Assembly: GCF_019929665.1 (NCBI RefSeq)
Contig: NZ_JAHZPZ010000001.1
Location: forward strand, 372,001-436,000
From: Streptococcus infantis
GTDB lineage: Bacteria > Bacillota > Bacilli > Lactobacillales > Streptococcaceae
Length of the DNA: 64,000 bases
Direction of reading: 5' to 3'
The notes under the pieces were generated by a model, which searched no databases, was not told the DNA's origin, and was given only the letters and a program-made list of their open reading frames with translations. This document shows positions 16,971 through 28,174 of this stretch, in pieces; the stretch's first letter is position 1, and each line of letters begins with the position of its first letter. The position numbers and the translations under genes are program-made.

Positions 16971-17534
16971 ATGAAAAAAACAATCTATTTTGGACTTAGT
17001 TTCTTATCTATCTTTCTTTTGATTGCTTGTGGCAAGGAAGAGAAGGAATCAAGTCAAGAAAATCAAAAGACTCAAACACAACAACAAGCAACGGTTAAGC
17101 AAATAGCTGTAGGAGCAGAAGCGCCTGATTTTACGCTACAATCGATGGATGGAAAAGAAGTCAAACTATCTGATTTTAAAGGTAAAAAAGTTTATCTAAA
17201 ATTCTGGGCTTCTTGGTGTGGGCCTTGCCGTAAAAGTATGCCAGAATTAATGGAACTCGCTGCTAAGAAAGATCGTGATTTCGAAATTTTATCGGTGATT
17301 GCGCCAGGGCTTCAAGGTGAAAAAACTGTTGAGCAATTTCCAAAATGGTTTGAGGAACAAGGCTATAAAGACATCCCCGTTTTATATGATACAAAAGGAG
17401 CTGTTTTTCAAGCCTATCAAATTCGAAGTATTCCAACAGAAATTTTGATTGATTCACAAGGGAAAATTGGAAAAATTCAGCTTGGAGCGATTAGTAATGC
17501 AGATGCAGAAGCAGCGTTTGCACAAATGGATTAA
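16971..17534 (+). CDS. etrx2: Thioredoxin-fold lipoprotein (Etrx2/TlpA-like)
   Basis: This 187-aa protein has a signal peptide with lipobox LIAC (Cys20), a low-complexity Glu/Gln-rich linker and a TlpA-like domain with active site WCGPC (Cys83 and Cys86). It is a surface lipoprotein expected to receive electrons from CcdA and to reduce exported proteins such as extracellular methionine sulfoxide reductase. The two-gene operon without msrAB points to Etrx2 rather than Etrx1. AGGAG precedes the ATG. Confidence 0.85.
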   Translation: MKKTIYFGLSFLSIFLLIACGKEEKESSQENQKTQTQQQATVKQIAVGAEAPDFTLQSMDGKEVKLSDFKGKKVYLKFWASWCGPCRKSMPELMELAAKKDRDFEILSVIAPGLQGEKTVEQFPKWFEEQGYKDIPVLYDTKGAVFQAYQIRSIPTEILIDSQGKIGKIQLGAISNADAEAAFAQMD

Positions 17535-17545
17535 TGTTATAAAAA

Positions 17546-17581
17546 AATGTCTAGACTGTTTTGTCTAGACATTCTTTTTTT
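17546..17581. terminator. Terminator between etrx2 and ldh
   Basis: Perfect 11-bp stem AATGTCTAGAC/GTCTAGACATT followed by a T-run on the + strand. A-runs on the other side let it also serve ldh on the - strand. Confidence 0.88.
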
Positions 17582-17595
17582 AAAATTTAATTGAA

Positions 17596-18630
<1,035 letters not shown>

Positions 18631-18632
18631 TC

Positions 18633-18660
18633 ATTCTATCACTTTTGCTAAGCTTTGTCA
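18633..18660 (-). promoter_or_regulatory. ldh promoter
   Basis: On the - strand GTGACA (18660-18655) and TAGAAT (18638-18633) are spaced 16 bp, giving a leader of about 45 nt before the ATG. Confidence 0.55.
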
Positions 18661-18683
18661 CGGATATACCTTCGGGATAAATA

Positions 18684-18698
18684 TGTAAACGTTTTACA
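18684..18698. promoter_or_regulatory. cre-like palindrome between ldh and gyrA
   Basis: TGTAAACGTTTTACA resembles the CcpA operator, with the central CG and both half-sites, but the right arm is one base longer than consensus. It lies about 25-40 bp upstream of the ldh -35, a position suited to activation. Confidence 0.4.
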
Positions 18699-18730
18699 CG
18701 TGTTGTTAAACTGTAAAATAGTCCAAACTA

Positions 18731-18739
18731 TGGTATAAT
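18731..18739 (+). promoter_or_regulatory. Extended -10 of gyrA
   Basis: TGG-TATAAT lies 38 bp before the chosen gyrA start. Confidence 0.55.
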
Positions 18740-18776
18740 ATATGTAATTACTAATAGTGAAATGAGGCATTTGTTA

Positions 18777-21245
18777 ATGCAAGATAAAAATTTAGTGAAT
18801 GTCAATCTGACCAAGGAGATGAAGACTAGCTTTATCGACTACGCCATGAGTGTAATCGTATCGCGGGCTCTTCCTGATGTTCGTGATGGGTTGAAACCTG
18901 TTCATCGTCGTATTTTGTACGGAATGAACGAATTAGGAGTTACGCCTGATAAACCTCATAAGAAATCTGCCCGTATTACAGGGGACGTAATGGGTAAATA
19001 CCACCCACACGGGGACTCATCTATCTATGAAGCTATGGTTCGTATGGCTCAATGGTGGAGCTACCGCTACATGCTTGTAGATGGGCACGGTAACTTTGGT
19101 TCTATGGACGGTGATGGTGCTGCCGCGCAACGTTATACCGAAGCACGTATGAGCAAGATTACTCTTGAAATGCTTCGCGATATCAATAAAAATACTGTTG
19201 ATTTTGTTGATAACTATGATGCCAATGAACGAGAACCTGTTGTTTTACCAGCTCGTTTCCCAAATCTTTTGGTCAATGGTGCCACAGGTATTGCCGTTGG
19301 TATGGCGACCAATATTCCACCTCATAATTTGGGTGAAACCATTGATGCTGTTAAACTCGTCATGGATAATCCTGAAGTTACAACCAAAGATTTGATGGAA
19401 GTTTTGCCTGGTCCAGACTTCCCAACTGGTGCCCTAGTTATGGGTAAATCAGGTATTCATAAGGCGTATGAGACTGGTAAGGGATCTATTGTTCTTCGTT
19501 CTCGTACGGAAATTGAAGAAACTAAAACAGGTCGCGAACGTATCGTTGTTACTGAATTCCCATATATGGTCAACAAAACCAAAGTACATGAACATATTGT
19601 ACGCTTAGTTCAGGAAAAACGTATCGATGGAATTACAGCTGTTCGTGATGAATCTAACCGTGAAGGTGTTCGCTTTGTTATTGAAGTTAGACGCGACGCA
19701 TCAGCTAATGTTATTTTGAACAACTTATTCAAGATGACTCAGATGCAGACTAGCTTTGGTTTTAATATGCTGGCCATCCAAAATGGTGTTCCAAAGATTC
19801 TCTCTCTTCGTCAAATCTTGGATGCATACATTGAGCACCAAAAAGAAGTTGTGACTCGTCGCACTCAATTTGATAAAGAAAAAGCTGAGGCACGCGCGCA
19901 TATCTTGGAAGGTTTGCTAATTGCTCTGGATCATATTGATGAAGTCATTCGTATCATCCGTGCCAGCGAAACTGACCAAGAAGCTCAAGCGGAATTGATG
20001 AGCAAGTTCAAGCTATCTGAACGTCAAAGCCAAGCAATCCTAGACATGCGTCTCCGTCGTTTGACTGGCTTGGAGCGTGATAAGATTCAATCTGAATATG
20101 ATGACCTCATCGCTTTGATTGCCGACTTAGCAGATATTCTTGCAAAACCAGAACGTGTGGCTCAAATCATCAAGGAAGAATTGGATGAAGTCAAACGCAA
20201 GTATGAAGATAAACGCCGTACTGAGTTAATGGTCGGTGAAGTCTTGACCCTCGAAGATGAAGACTTGATTGAAGAGTCTGATGTTCTTATCACTCTATCA
20301 AATAAAGGTTATATTAAACGTTTGGACCAAGACGAGTTTACTGCCCAAAAACGTGGTGGACGTGGCGTACAGGGAACAGGAGTCAAGGATGATGACTTTG
20401 TCCGTGAGTTGGTTTCTACCAGCACCCATGATCACTTGCTCTTCTTTACCAACAAAGGTCGTGTCTATCGTTTGAAAGGTTATGAAATCCCAGAGTATGG
20501 TCGTACAGCCAAGGGATTGCCTGTAGTTAACCTCTTGAAGCTAGATGAGGGAGAAAGCATCCAAACTATCATTAATGTCGAATCAGAACGTAGTGATGAT
20601 GCCTACATCTTCTTTACGACTCGAGCAGGTATTGTTAAGAGAACTAGTGTTAAAGAATTTTCCAACATTCGTCAAAATGGTCTAAAAGCCTTGAATTTGA
20701 AAGATGAGGACGAATTGATTAATGTTCTTCTTACTCAAGAAGATACTGATATCATTATCGGTACTAAGTTAGGCTATGCAGTTCGTTTCAACCAGTCATC
20801 CGTTCGTAGCATGAGTCGTAGTGCTACTGGTGTTAAAGGGGTAAATCTTCGTGAAGGAGATGCTGTAGTCGGAGCTAGAGTAATCACTGACCAAGATGAG
20901 GTCCTCATTATCACCGAAAAAGGATACGGTAAGCGTACAGTTGCCACTGAATATCCAACTAAAGGTCGTGCTGGTAAAGGTATGAAGACCGCCAATATTA
21001 CAGATAAGAATGGTCATCTTGCTGGTCTTCTAACAGTAAAAGGTGACGAAGATTTGATGGTTATCACAGATACCGGTGTCATGATTCGTACAAATGTTGC
21101 CAATATTTCTCAAACTGGACGTTCAACCATGGGAGTTAAGGTTATGCGTTTAGATGAGAACGCTAAGATTGTAACCTTTACAACAGTTGCGGCAGCTGAG
21201 AAAGAAGAAGTTGGGGCAGAAAACGAAACAGAAAGTGAAGAATAA
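18777..21245 (+). CDS. gyrA: DNA gyrase subunit A
   Basis: GyrA (822 aa) cleaves and rejoins DNA in negative supercoiling. The N-terminal breakage-reunion domain shows [11 protein letters not shown] with the catalytic Tyr. The quinolone-determining region has Ser81 and Glu85, the susceptible-type residues. GyrA-box [10 protein letters not shown] is in the C-terminal pinwheel and the tail is acidic. The ATG at 18777 gives [12 protein letters not shown] and the 822-aa length of pneumococcal GyrA; the ATG at 18762 lacks a ribosome site, while its GAGG serves the later start. srtA follows with a 1-base overlap. Confidence 0.96.
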   Translation: MQDKNLVNVNLTKEMKTSFIDYAMSVIVSRALPDVRDGLKPVHRRILYGMNELGVTPDKPHKKSARITGDVMGKYHPHGDSSIYEAMVRMAQWWSYRYMLVDGHGNFGSMDGDGAAAQRYTEARMSKITLEMLRDINKNTVDFVDNYDANEREPVVLPARFPNLLVNGATGIAVGMATNIPPHNLGETIDAVKLVMDNPEVTTKDLMEVLPGPDFPTGALVMGKSGIHKAYETGKGSIVLRSRTEIEETKTGRERIVVTEFPYMVNKTKVHEHIVRLVQEKRIDGITAVRDESNREGVRFVIEVRRDASANVILNNLFKMTQMQTSFGFNMLAIQNGVPKILSLRQILDAYIEHQKEVVTRRTQFDKEKAEARAHILEGLLIALDHIDEVIRIIRASETDQEAQAELMSKFKLSERQSQAILDMRLRRLTGLERDKIQSEYDDLIALIADLADILAKPERVAQIIKEELDEVKRKYEDKRRTELMVGEVLTLEDEDLIEESDVLITLSNKGYIKRLDQDEFTAQKRGGRGVQGTGVKDDDFVRELVSTSTHDHLLFFTNKGRVYRLKGYEIPEYGRTAKGLPVVNLLKLDEGESIQTIINVESERSDDAYIFFTTRAGIVKRTSVKEFSNIRQNGLKALNLKDEDELINVLLTQEDTDIIIGTKLGYAVRFNQSSVRSMSRSATGVKGVNLREGDAVVGARVITDQDEVLIITEKGYGKRTVATEYPTKGRAGKGMKTANITDKNGHLAGLLTVKGDEDLMVITDTGVMIRTNVANISQTGRSTMGVKVMRLDENAKIVTFTTVAAAEKEEVGAENETESEE

Positions 21246-21991
21246 TGTCTCAAAAAAGAACTAAGAGTAAAAAAAATAAACGTAAGAATCTGCTGATTAA
21301 TATTTTAGCTGGCTTTCTAATCCTTTTGTCTCTAGCCTTGATTTTTAACTCAAAGATTCGTAATATCTTTATGGTTTGGAATACTAACAAGTATCAAGTT
21401 AGTCAAGTCTCAAAAGAGAAGCTTGAAGAGAACAATGGTGCAGAAGGGAATTTTGATTTTAATTCCGTGAAGGCTATTTCTTCGGAGGCTGTTTTATCAT
21501 CCCAATGGGATGCACAACAGTTGCCTGTTATAGGTGGAATTGCAGTTCCCGAAGTAGAAATCAACTTGCCAATCTTTAAAGGTTTGGACAATGTAAACTT
21601 GTTCTACGGAGCAGGAACCATGAAACCAAATCAAAAAATGGGTGAAGGAAATTATTCTCTAGCTAGTCACCATATCTTTACAGCTGAGAATGCTAGCCAA
21701 ATGCTATTTTCTCCTTTGGTTAATGCCAAAGAAGGAATGAAGATTTATCTGACTGATAAGGATAAAGTTTATACCTACGAAATTCGGGATGTGAAACACG
21801 TAACCCCAGATCGAGTTGATGAAATTGATGATCGTGAAGGTATCAATGAAATTACCTTGGTCACTTGTGTAGACTATGATGCAACCGAACGGATTATCGT
21901 AAAGGGAGATTTAAAAGAAATCAAATCTTATTCAGACACTCCGTCAGATGTTTTAGATGCATTTAATAAACCGTATAAACAAAGATATTAA
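21245..21991 (+). CDS. srtA: Class A sortase
   Basis: SrtA (248 aa) attaches LPXTG surface proteins to the cell wall. It has a basic N-terminus, one membrane anchor (about 15-34), and a catalytic triad matching the S. pyogenes numbering: His142 in ASHHIF, Cys208 in TLVTC, Arg216 in ATERI. The position directly after gyrA is typical of streptococci; the genes overlap by one base, so they are likely co-transcribed. Confidence 0.95.
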   Translation: MSQKRTKSKKNKRKNLLINILAGFLILLSLALIFNSKIRNIFMVWNTNKYQVSQVSKEKLEENNGAEGNFDFNSVKAISSEAVLSSQWDAQQLPVIGGIAVPEVEINLPIFKGLDNVNLFYGAGTMKPNQKMGEGNYSLASHHIFTAENASQMLFSPLVNAKEGMKIYLTDKDKVYTYEIRDVKHVTPDRVDEIDDREGINEITLVTCVDYDATERIIVKGDLKEIKSYSDTPSDVLDAFNKPYKQRY

Positions 21992-22006
21992 TTTGTAAAT
22001 TTTTAG

Positions 22007-22038
22007 AAAAAGGTTCGCTAATGATAGCGACCTTTTTT
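22007..22038 (+). terminator. Terminator after srtA
   Basis: AAAAAGGTTCGCTA/TAGCGACCTTTTTT with loop ATGA. Confidence 0.88.
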
Positions 22039-22095
22039 CTTGTCAATTTCAGAAAATAGATAAGGTAAAGACTTTTCAATTTTTCTAAAAAGTAG

Positions 22096-22101
22096 TATAA
22101 T
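22096..22101 (+). promoter_or_regulatory. asd promoter -10
   Basis: TATAAT lies 46 bp before the asd ATG. A weak TTTTCA at 22073-22078 gives 17-bp spacing. Confidence 0.5.
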
Positions 22102-22115
22102 GTTTCTATTATAGA

Positions 22116-22130
22116 AATTTTTAGAAAATT
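22116..22130 (+). promoter_or_regulatory. CodY box in the asd leader
   Basis: This 15-mer matches the CodY consensus AATTTTCWGAAAATT at 14 of 15 positions (T instead of C at position 7). It begins 15 bp after the -10, where bound CodY would block initiation or elongation. A weaker match (12 of 15) lies near 22047-22061. Confidence 0.5.
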
Positions 22131-22146
22131 CCAAAAGAGGTTTGTT

Positions 22147-23223
22147 ATGGGATATACAGTTGCTGTTGTCGGTGCTACAGGTGCCGTTGGTGCTCAAATG
22201 ATCAAAATGTTGGAAGAATCAACTCTTCCAATCGATAAGATTCGCTACCTTGCGTCTGCACGTTCTGCAGGAAAGGTCTTGCAATTCAAGGGCCAAGATG
22301 TGACTATTGAAGAAACAACAGAAGAAGCTTTTGAAGGAGTTGATATTGCTCTCTTCTCTGCTGGTGGTTCAACTTCTGCAAAATACGCACCTTATGCTGT
22401 TAAAGCAGGGGCAGTAGTGGTAGATAACACTTCTTATTTCCGTCAAAATCCAGATGTGCCATTGGTTGTTCCTGAAGTAAACGCCCATGCCCTTGATGCT
22501 CATAATGGGATCATTGCATGTCCTAACTGTTCAACTATTCAAATGATGGTAGCTCTTGAACCAGTTCGTCAAAAATGGGGCTTAGACCGTATCATCGTTT
22601 CAACTTATCAAGCTGTTTCAGGTGCTGGTATGGGAGCTATTCTTGAGACACAACGTGAATTGCGTGAAGTATTGAATGATGGTGTAAATCCACGTGATTT
22701 GCATGCGGAAATCTTACCTTCAGGTGGAGATAAGAAGCACTATCCAATCGCCTTTAATGCTCTTCCTCAAATTGACGTCTTCACCGATAATGACTACACT
22801 TATGAAGAAATGAAGATGACAAACGAAACTAAGAAGATCATGGAAGACGATAGCATTGCTGTTTCAGCAACTTGCGTGCGTATTCCTGTCTTGTCAGCTC
22901 ACTCTGAGTCAGTTTATATTGAAACAAAAGAAGTGGCTCCAATCGATGAAGTCAAAGCTGCGATTGCTGCCTTTCCAGGTGCAGTTCTTGAAGACGATGT
23001 GGCTCACCAAATCTATCCACAAGCTATCAATGCGGTTGGTTCTCGCGATACCTTTGTCGGACGTATCCGTAAAGACTTGGATGCTGAAAAAGGGATCCAT
23101 ATGTGGGTGGTATCTGATAACCTTCTCAAGGGTGCTGCTTGGAACTCAGTGCAAATTGCAGAGACTTTACATGAACGTGGTTTGGTTCGTCCAACTACAG
23201 AATTAAAATTTGAATTGAAATAG
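22147..23223 (+). CDS. asd: Aspartate-semialdehyde dehydrogenase
   Basis: This 358-aa enzyme reduces aspartyl phosphate to aspartate semialdehyde, the branch point to lysine/diaminopimelate, threonine and methionine. NADP-binding [12 protein letters not shown] is at the N-terminus, catalytic Cys128 in CPNCST, and a substrate His in the C-terminal half. AAAAGAGG precedes the ATG. dapA, which uses its product, follows 280 bp downstream after a repeat region. Confidence 0.96.
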   Translation: MGYTVAVVGATGAVGAQMIKMLEESTLPIDKIRYLASARSAGKVLQFKGQDVTIEETTEEAFEGVDIALFSAGGSTSAKYAPYAVKAGAVVVDNTSYFRQNPDVPLVVPEVNAHALDAHNGIIACPNCSTIQMMVALEPVRQKWGLDRIIVSTYQAVSGAGMGAILETQRELREVLNDGVNPRDLHAEILPSGGDKKHYPIAFNALPQIDVFTDNDYTYEEMKMTNETKKIMEDDSIAVSATCVRIPVLSAHSESVYIETKEVAPIDEVKAAIAAFPGAVLEDDVAHQIYPQAINAVGSRDTFVGRIRKDLDAEKGIHMWVVSDNLLKGAAWNSVQIAETLHERGLVRPTTELKFELK

Positions 23224-23490
23224 GGAGCAAAACAGAAATCAGTAACTCGAAGAGTTTGATTTCTTCCTCGCTTTTATAATTTAAGGCTCAGGCTATAAAA
23301 GTCCACCGGACTTTTATACTCCCCCCGCACAGTTGATTAGTAAGTACGAATGTTGCAAACATGAGTAGTTCCAATCAACCACTGCGTTATGAAACAGAAA
23401 TCAGTAACTTGAAGAGTTTGATTTCTTCCTCTTATTTTACGAACAGAACAGGAGGCAAAGGCAAGTAAGCCCCAGCCTCTTTCTTATATA
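23224..23490. repeat. Repeat-rich spacer between asd and dapA
   Basis: No gene. It holds a 39-bp direct repeat (23231-23269 and 23393-23431, one mismatch), each copy able to fold as GAAATCAGTAACT/AGTTTGATTTC, and a perfect 11-bp hairpin (TATAAAAGTCC/GGACTTTTATA, 23294-23318). The central segment (23326-23388) begins CCGCACAGTTGA and ends TCAACCACTGCGT, the same outer words as the repeat at 7669-7734. A GC-rich hairpin remnant (GGAGGC to GCCTCT, about 23450-23480) precedes dapA. Confidence 0.65.
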
Positions 23491-23506
23491 GAGAAAGGTT
23501 TCTTCT

Positions 23507-24442
23507 ATGGCTTATCAAGATTTAAAAGAATGTAAAATTATCACTGCTTTTATTACCCCTTTTCATGAAGATGGCTCCATAAATTTCGACGCGATTCCGA
23601 AATTGATTGAACATCTATTGGCACATCACACAGACGGAATTCTCTTGGCGGGGACGACTGCTGAGAGTCCGACTCTTACTCACGATGAGGAGTTACAGTT
23701 GTTTGCGGCAGTTCAGAAGGTTGTTAATGGACGTGTTCCTTTAATTGCTGGTGTTGGTACTAATGATACACGCGACTCTATTGAGTTCGTCAAAGAAGTA
23801 GCAGAATTTGGAGGCTTTGCGGCTGGTCTCGCAATTGTTCCTTACTACAATAAACCTTCTCAAGAAGGAATGTATCAACACTTTAAAGCTATTGCAGATG
23901 CCTCTGATTTACCCATCATTATCTATAATATTCCAGGTCGTGTAGTAGTTGAGTTGACACCAGAAACCATGCTTCGCTTAGCGGAACATCCAAATATCAT
24001 TGGTGTCAAGGAATGTACCAGCCTTGCAAATATGGCTTATTTGATTGAGCATAAACCAGAAGAATTCCTGATCTACACTGGTGAAGATGGAGATGCTTTC
24101 CATGCTATGAACCTTGGTGCTGACGGGGTTATCTCTGTTGCTTCTCATACCAATGGTGATGAAATGTATGAAATGTTCACTGCGATTGAAGAGAGTGATA
24201 TGAAGAAAGCGGCAGCTATTCAACGTAAGTTTATTCCCAAGGTTAATGCTCTCTTCTCATACCCAAGTCCTGCACCTGTTAAGGCTGTCCTCAACTATAT
24301 GGGATTTGAAGCTGGTCCAACTCGCCTCCCATTGGTTCCTGCGCCTGAAGAGGATGCTAAACGCATTATCAAGGTTGTTATTGATGGAGACTATGAAGCG
24401 ACCAAGGCGACTGTCACCGGAGTCCTTCGACCTGATTATTAA
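23507..24442 (+). CDS. dapA: 4-hydroxy-tetrahydrodipicolinate synthase
   Basis: The 311-aa TIM-barrel aldolase condenses pyruvate with aspartate semialdehyde in lysine and peptidoglycan precursor synthesis. GTTAESPTL (pyruvate-binding T-T), YYNKPSQEG with the proton-relay Tyr, and the Schiff-base Lys in GVKECTS are visible. AGAAAGG lies before the ATG. It is functionally paired with asd upstream. Confidence 0.95.
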   Translation: MAYQDLKECKIITAFITPFHEDGSINFDAIPKLIEHLLAHHTDGILLAGTTAESPTLTHDEELQLFAAVQKVVNGRVPLIAGVGTNDTRDSIEFVKEVAEFGGFAAGLAIVPYYNKPSQEGMYQHFKAIADASDLPIIIYNIPGRVVVELTPETMLRLAEHPNIIGVKECTSLANMAYLIEHKPEEFLIYTGEDGDAFHAMNLGADGVISVASHTNGDEMYEMFTAIEESDMKKAAAIQRKFIPKVNALFSYPSPAPVKAVLNYMGFEAGPTRLPLVPAPEEDAKRIIKVVIDGDYEATKATVTGVLRPDY

Positions 24443-24504
24443 AATAACAAATATTAAAAAAATTTCTTAACAAGTAAAATTGTTGGAAGTTTTTTTCTTT
24501 TTCT

Positions 24505-24512
24505 ACGAATAT
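24505..24512 (+). promoter_or_regulatory. cin-box (ComX/SigX promoter) of dprA
   Basis: TACGAATA, the exact competence sigma-factor box, is preceded by a T-rich stretch and lies 30 bp before the dprA ribosome site and ATG. dprA is a known late competence gene in streptococci, so the strain carries the signal for ComX control. Confidence 0.85.
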
Positions 24513-24542
24513 ATAAATAGAGAGAGAAAAAAGGAGTCGATC

Positions 24543-25406
24543 ATGAAAATTAAGATTGATAATTTCGAGATTTATAAGTTAAAGCAAGCAGGTTTAAGTA
24601 ATCAGCAGGTTCTGAAAGTACTTCAATACGGAGAAATTTATGATCAGGAATTGAGTTTAGAGAAAATCGCTGAAGCATCGGAGTGTCGTAATCCAGTAGT
24701 TTTTATGGAGCGGTATCATAAACTGACTTTTGAAAGTATGGAACGCCTGAAGAAAGATTTTGAAAAGTTCCCATCATTTTCAATTTTGGATGATGTTTAT
24801 CCCATTTCACTCAGTGAAATTTATGATGCACCTGTATTGCTTTTTTATAAAGGAGATCTAAATCTCTTAAAATTACCCAAGGTTGCTGTTGTTGGTAGTC
24901 GCTCTTGTAGTCAAATAGGAACCAAATCAGTCCGTAAAATCATTGAAGAATTGGAAAATGAATTAGTTGTGGTGAGTGGACTTGCTAGAGGAATTGATAC
25001 AGCAGCCCATATGTCTGTTCTACAAACTGGGGGCAAAACGATTGCAGTGATTGGGACTGGTTTAGATGTCTATTATCCCCGCTCCAATAAACGCCTTCAA
25101 GAATATATTGGAGACAATCATTTAGCACTAAGTGAGTACGGTCCAGGAGAAGAACCCTTGAAATTTCACTTTCCTGCAAGAAATCGTATTATTGCGGGAT
25201 TGTGTCGAGGAGTCATCGTTGCAGAAGCTAAAATGAGATCTGGTAGCTTAATCACTTGTGAGCGTGCCATGGAGGAAGGTAGAGATGTCTTTGCGATTCC
25301 AGGTTCTATTTTAGATGGACGCTCAGACGGTTGTCATCATTTAATCCAAGAAGGAGCAAAACTAGCAACATGTGGGCAGGATATACTAGCAGAATTTGAA
25401 TTTTAA
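24543..25406 (+). CDS. dprA: DNA-processing protein DprA
   Basis: DprA (287 aa) protects incoming single-stranded DNA, loads RecA and helps shut off competence through ComE. It has an N-terminal SAM-like region (about 1-95) and an extended Rossmann fold with VVGSRSCSQIG, GLARGIDTAAH, VIGTGLDVYYP and SGSLIT. The start at 24543 has AAGGAG and matches known DprA N-termini; the in-frame extension to 24480 spans the cin-box and is not coding. Single gene before topA. Confidence 0.94.
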   Translation: MKIKIDNFEIYKLKQAGLSNQQVLKVLQYGEIYDQELSLEKIAEASECRNPVVFMERYHKLTFESMERLKKDFEKFPSFSILDDVYPISLSEIYDAPVLLFYKGDLNLLKLPKVAVVGSRSCSQIGTKSVRKIIEELENELVVVSGLARGIDTAAHMSVLQTGGKTIAVIGTGLDVYYPRSNKRLQEYIGDNHLALSEYGPGEEPLKFHFPARNRIIAGLCRGVIVAEAKMRSGSLITCERAMEEGRDVFAIPGSILDGRSDGCHHLIQEGAKLATCGQDILAEFEF

Positions 25407-25461
25407 TGAATGAAATGATTTCATTTAGCAAACTTTTCTTCTATTATATGGGTGTTATGTC

Positions 25462-25490
25462 TTGACAGGTTTTTAAAAATGGTTTACACT
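25462..25490 (+). promoter_or_regulatory. topA promoter
   Basis: TTGACA (25462-25467) and TACACT (25485-25490) at 17-bp spacing. The predicted start is about 30 bp before the GTG. Confidence 0.75.
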
Positions 25491-25526
25491 TTATAAAGTT
25501 TAATTACTTTGAGAAGGTGTGATACT

Positions 25527-27614
25527 GTGGTAACGGCAACCAAAAAGAAAAAATCAACAAGTAAAAAAAATCTTGTAATCGTGGAGTCGCCTGCTAAGGC
25601 GAAAACGATTGAAAAATATCTAGGACGTAATTATAAGGTTTTAGCCAGCGTAGGACATATTCGTGATTTGAAAAAATCAAGTATGTCAGTTGACGTGGAA
25701 AATAATTACGAACCGCAATATATCAATATTCGTGGGAAAGGTCCTCTCATCAATGATTTGAAAAAAGAAGCTAAGAAAGCCGATAAAGTCTTTCTTGCAA
25801 GTGACCCGGACCGGGAAGGGGAGGCTATTTCATGGCATTTAGCGCATATTTTAGATCTAGACGAGAATGATGCCAACCGTGTTGTTTTCAACGAGATTAC
25901 CAAAGATGCAGTAAAAAATGCCTTTAAAGAACCTCGTAAAATCAATATGGATTTGGTCGATGCCCAACAAGCCCGTCGTGTTTTGGACCGTTTAGTGGGG
26001 TATTCAATTTCTCCAATCTTGTGGAAAAAGGTTAAAAAAGGCTTGTCAGCAGGGCGTGTACAGTCTGTTGCTCTTAAGCTAATCATTGATCGGGAAAATG
26101 AAATCAATGCCTTCCAACCAGAAGAATATTGGACGATTGATGATACCTTCAAAAAGGGAACCAAGCAATTCCAAGCTTCTTTCAACGGAATGAATGGTAA
26201 GAAGATGAAGTTGACTACCAATGATGAAGTCAAAAAAGTTTTATCTCATTTGAACAGCAAGGATTTTACAGTTGATCAAGTAGATAAAAAGGAAAGAAAG
26301 CGCAATGCTCCTCTTCCATATACAACGTCTTCTATGCAGATGGATGCTGCTAACAAGATTAACTTCCGTACTCGAAAGACGATGATGGTTGCTCAGCAAC
26401 TCTATGAAGGAATCAATATTGGTACAGGTGTCCAAGGTTTGATCACCTATATGCGTACGGATTCTACTCGTATCAGTCCAGTTGCTCAGAATGAAGCCGC
26501 TAGCTACATCAATGAACGTTTTGGTAGTAAGTATTCTAAACATGGTAGCAAGGTGAAAAATGCCTCTGGCGCTCAAGACGCCCACGAAGCTATTCGTCCT
26601 TCAAGTGTCTTTAATACACCTGAGAAAATTGCTAAGTATTTGGATAAAGACCAGCTAAAACTTTATACCCTTATCTGGAACCGCTTTGTAGCGAGTCAAA
26701 TGACTGGTGCAATTTTTGATACCATGGCTGTTAAACTTTCGCAAAATGGTGTTCAATTCGCAGCGAATGGTAGTCAGGTTAAATTTGATGGTTATTTAGC
26801 CATTTACAATGATTCTGATAAAAATAAGATGCTGCCTGATATGGAAGTAGGAGATGTGGTCAAACAGGTTAATAGCAAACCTGAACAACATTTCACACAA
26901 CCACCGGCACGATATTCTGAGGCTACTTTGATTAAGACCTTGGAAGAAAACGGAGTTGGACGCCCATCTACCTATGCTCCAACTATTGAAACAATCCAAA
27001 AACGTTACTATGTAAGACTAGCATCTAAACGCTTTGAACCAACTGAACTAGGTCAAGTCGTTAACAAGCTGATTGTTGAATACTTCCCAGACATTGTTAA
27101 CGTGAAATTTACCGCTGAAATGGAAGGTAAACTGGACGATGTCGAGGTCGGAAAAGAAGAGTGGCAACGGGTTATTGATGAATTTTACAAACCATTCTCT
27201 AAAGAGGTCGCAAAAGCTGAAGCAGAGATGGAAAAAATTCAAATCAAGGATGAGCCAGCTGGATTTGACTGTGAAGTTTGTGGTAGTCCTATGGTAATTA
27301 AGATTGGACGCTTCGGTAAGTTTTACGCATGTAGTAATTTTCCAGATTGTCGACATACGCAAGCCATTGTTAAAGAAGTCGGTGTTACATGTCCAAATTG
27401 TCATCAAGGGCAAATCATCGAACGCAAAACCAAACGTAATCGTATTTTCTATGGATGCAATCGTTATCCAGAATGTGAGTTTACCTCTTGGGATAAACCT
27501 GTTGGACGTGATTGTCCTAAATGTGGTCACTTCCTCATGGAGAAAAAAATCCGTGGTGGCGGGAAACAGATCGTATGTAGCAATGGTGACTACGAAGAAG
27601 AAAAGATTAAATAA
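25527..27614 (+). CDS. topA: DNA topoisomerase I
   Basis: TopA (695 aa) relaxes negative supercoils, opposing the gyrase encoded upstream. The Toprim domain begins [12 protein letters not shown] and contains [10 protein letters not shown]; the catalytic Tyr is in [10 protein letters not shown]. Three C-terminal cysteine-rich zinc-binding segments follow (CEVCGSP, CPNCHQG, CPKCGHF with their partners). GTG at 25527 has AAGGTG seven bases upstream and gives the pneumococcal length; an upstream in-frame TTG at 25509 is unlikely. Confidence 0.95.
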   Translation: MVTATKKKKSTSKKNLVIVESPAKAKTIEKYLGRNYKVLASVGHIRDLKKSSMSVDVENNYEPQYINIRGKGPLINDLKKEAKKADKVFLASDPDREGEAISWHLAHILDLDENDANRVVFNEITKDAVKNAFKEPRKINMDLVDAQQARRVLDRLVGYSISPILWKKVKKGLSAGRVQSVALKLIIDRENEINAFQPEEYWTIDDTFKKGTKQFQASFNGMNGKKMKLTTNDEVKKVLSHLNSKDFTVDQVDKKERKRNAPLPYTTSSMQMDAANKINFRTRKTMMVAQQLYEGINIGTGVQGLITYMRTDSTRISPVAQNEAASYINERFGSKYSKHGSKVKNASGAQDAHEAIRPSSVFNTPEKIAKYLDKDQLKLYTLIWNRFVASQMTGAIFDTMAVKLSQNGVQFAANGSQVKFDGYLAIYNDSDKNKMLPDMEVGDVVKQVNSKPEQHFTQPPARYSEATLIKTLEENGVGRPSTYAPTIETIQKRYYVRLASKRFEPTELGQVVNKLIVEYFPDIVNVKFTAEMEGKLDDVEVGKEEWQRVIDEFYKPFSKEVAKAEAEMEKIQIKDEPAGFDCEVCGSPMVIKIGRFGKFYACSNFPDCRHTQAIVKEVGVTCPNCHQGQIIERKTKRNRIFYGCNRYPECEFTSWDKPVGRDCPKCGHFLMEKKIRGGGKQIVCSNGDYEEEKIK

Positions 27615-27623
27615 AAATAATTA

Positions 27624-27655
27624 GGGCTGAAATGATAATTTCAGCTCTTTTTAAT
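27624..27655 (+). terminator. Terminator after topA
   Basis: GGGCTGAAAT/ATTTCAGCTC with loop GATA and a following TTTTT. Confidence 0.85.
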
Positions 27656-27722
27656 TTAAACTTGACAGATTTTATCTTTTTATGCTTAACTAGAAGAAGA
27701 TTATTCTTACTTAGGAGTAGAT

Positions 27723-28082
27723 ATGCGCATCATTTATCTCAGTATCGGATTCATTTCACTAGCTTTGGCAATCGTTGGAGTTGCCTTGCCACTATTGCCA
27801 ACAACTCCCTTTCTCTTGTTGTCAATAGCTTGTTTTTCAAAATCTTCTAAACGTTTTGAAGATTGGCTCTATCATACCAAGCTCTACCAAACCTATGTTG
27901 CGGACTTTAGAGAAACTAAGTCTATTGCGCGTGAACGGAAGAAGAAGATTATCGTATCGATTTATATTTTGATGGGAATCTCCATTTATTTTGCTCCGCT
28001 CTTACCTGTAAAAATTGCTTTAGGCTGCTTAACAGTATTTATAACCTATTATCTCTTTAAGGTGATACCAGATAAAGAATAG
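27723..28082 (+). CDS. DUF454 (YbaN family) inner membrane protein
   Basis: This 119-aa protein has three or four hydrophobic segments. The N-terminal GVALPLLPTTPFLLLS stretch is the hallmark of DUF454/YbaN, and a cytoplasmic loop with YHTKLYQ and a basic RERKKK follows. Function unknown. TAGGAG lies just before the ATG. Single gene. Confidence 0.82.
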   Translation: MRIIYLSIGFISLALAIVGVALPLLPTTPFLLLSIACFSKSSKRFEDWLYHTKLYQTYVADFRETKSIARERKKKIIVSIYILMGISIYFAPLLPVKIALGCLTVFITYYLFKVIPDKE

Positions 28083-28135
28083 CTAAAAAAGTCATGATTT
28101 TCCTTGATAAAAAGTAGGGGTTACTTAAAACAATA

Positions 28136-28144
28136 TGATATAAT
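28136..28144 (+). promoter_or_regulatory. Extended -10 of cutC
   Basis: TGA-TATAAT lies 30 bp before the ATG at 28175, with AAGGAG between. Confidence 0.5.
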
Positions 28145-28174
28145 AATATCAAAGAAACCTTCAAGGAGTATCAA

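Noticed and set aside
23344-23351. TACGAATG in the asd-dapA spacer as a cin-box for dapA
   Set aside because: It has a mismatch at the last position, lies about 160 bp from dapA within a repeat, and dapA is not a known competence gene.
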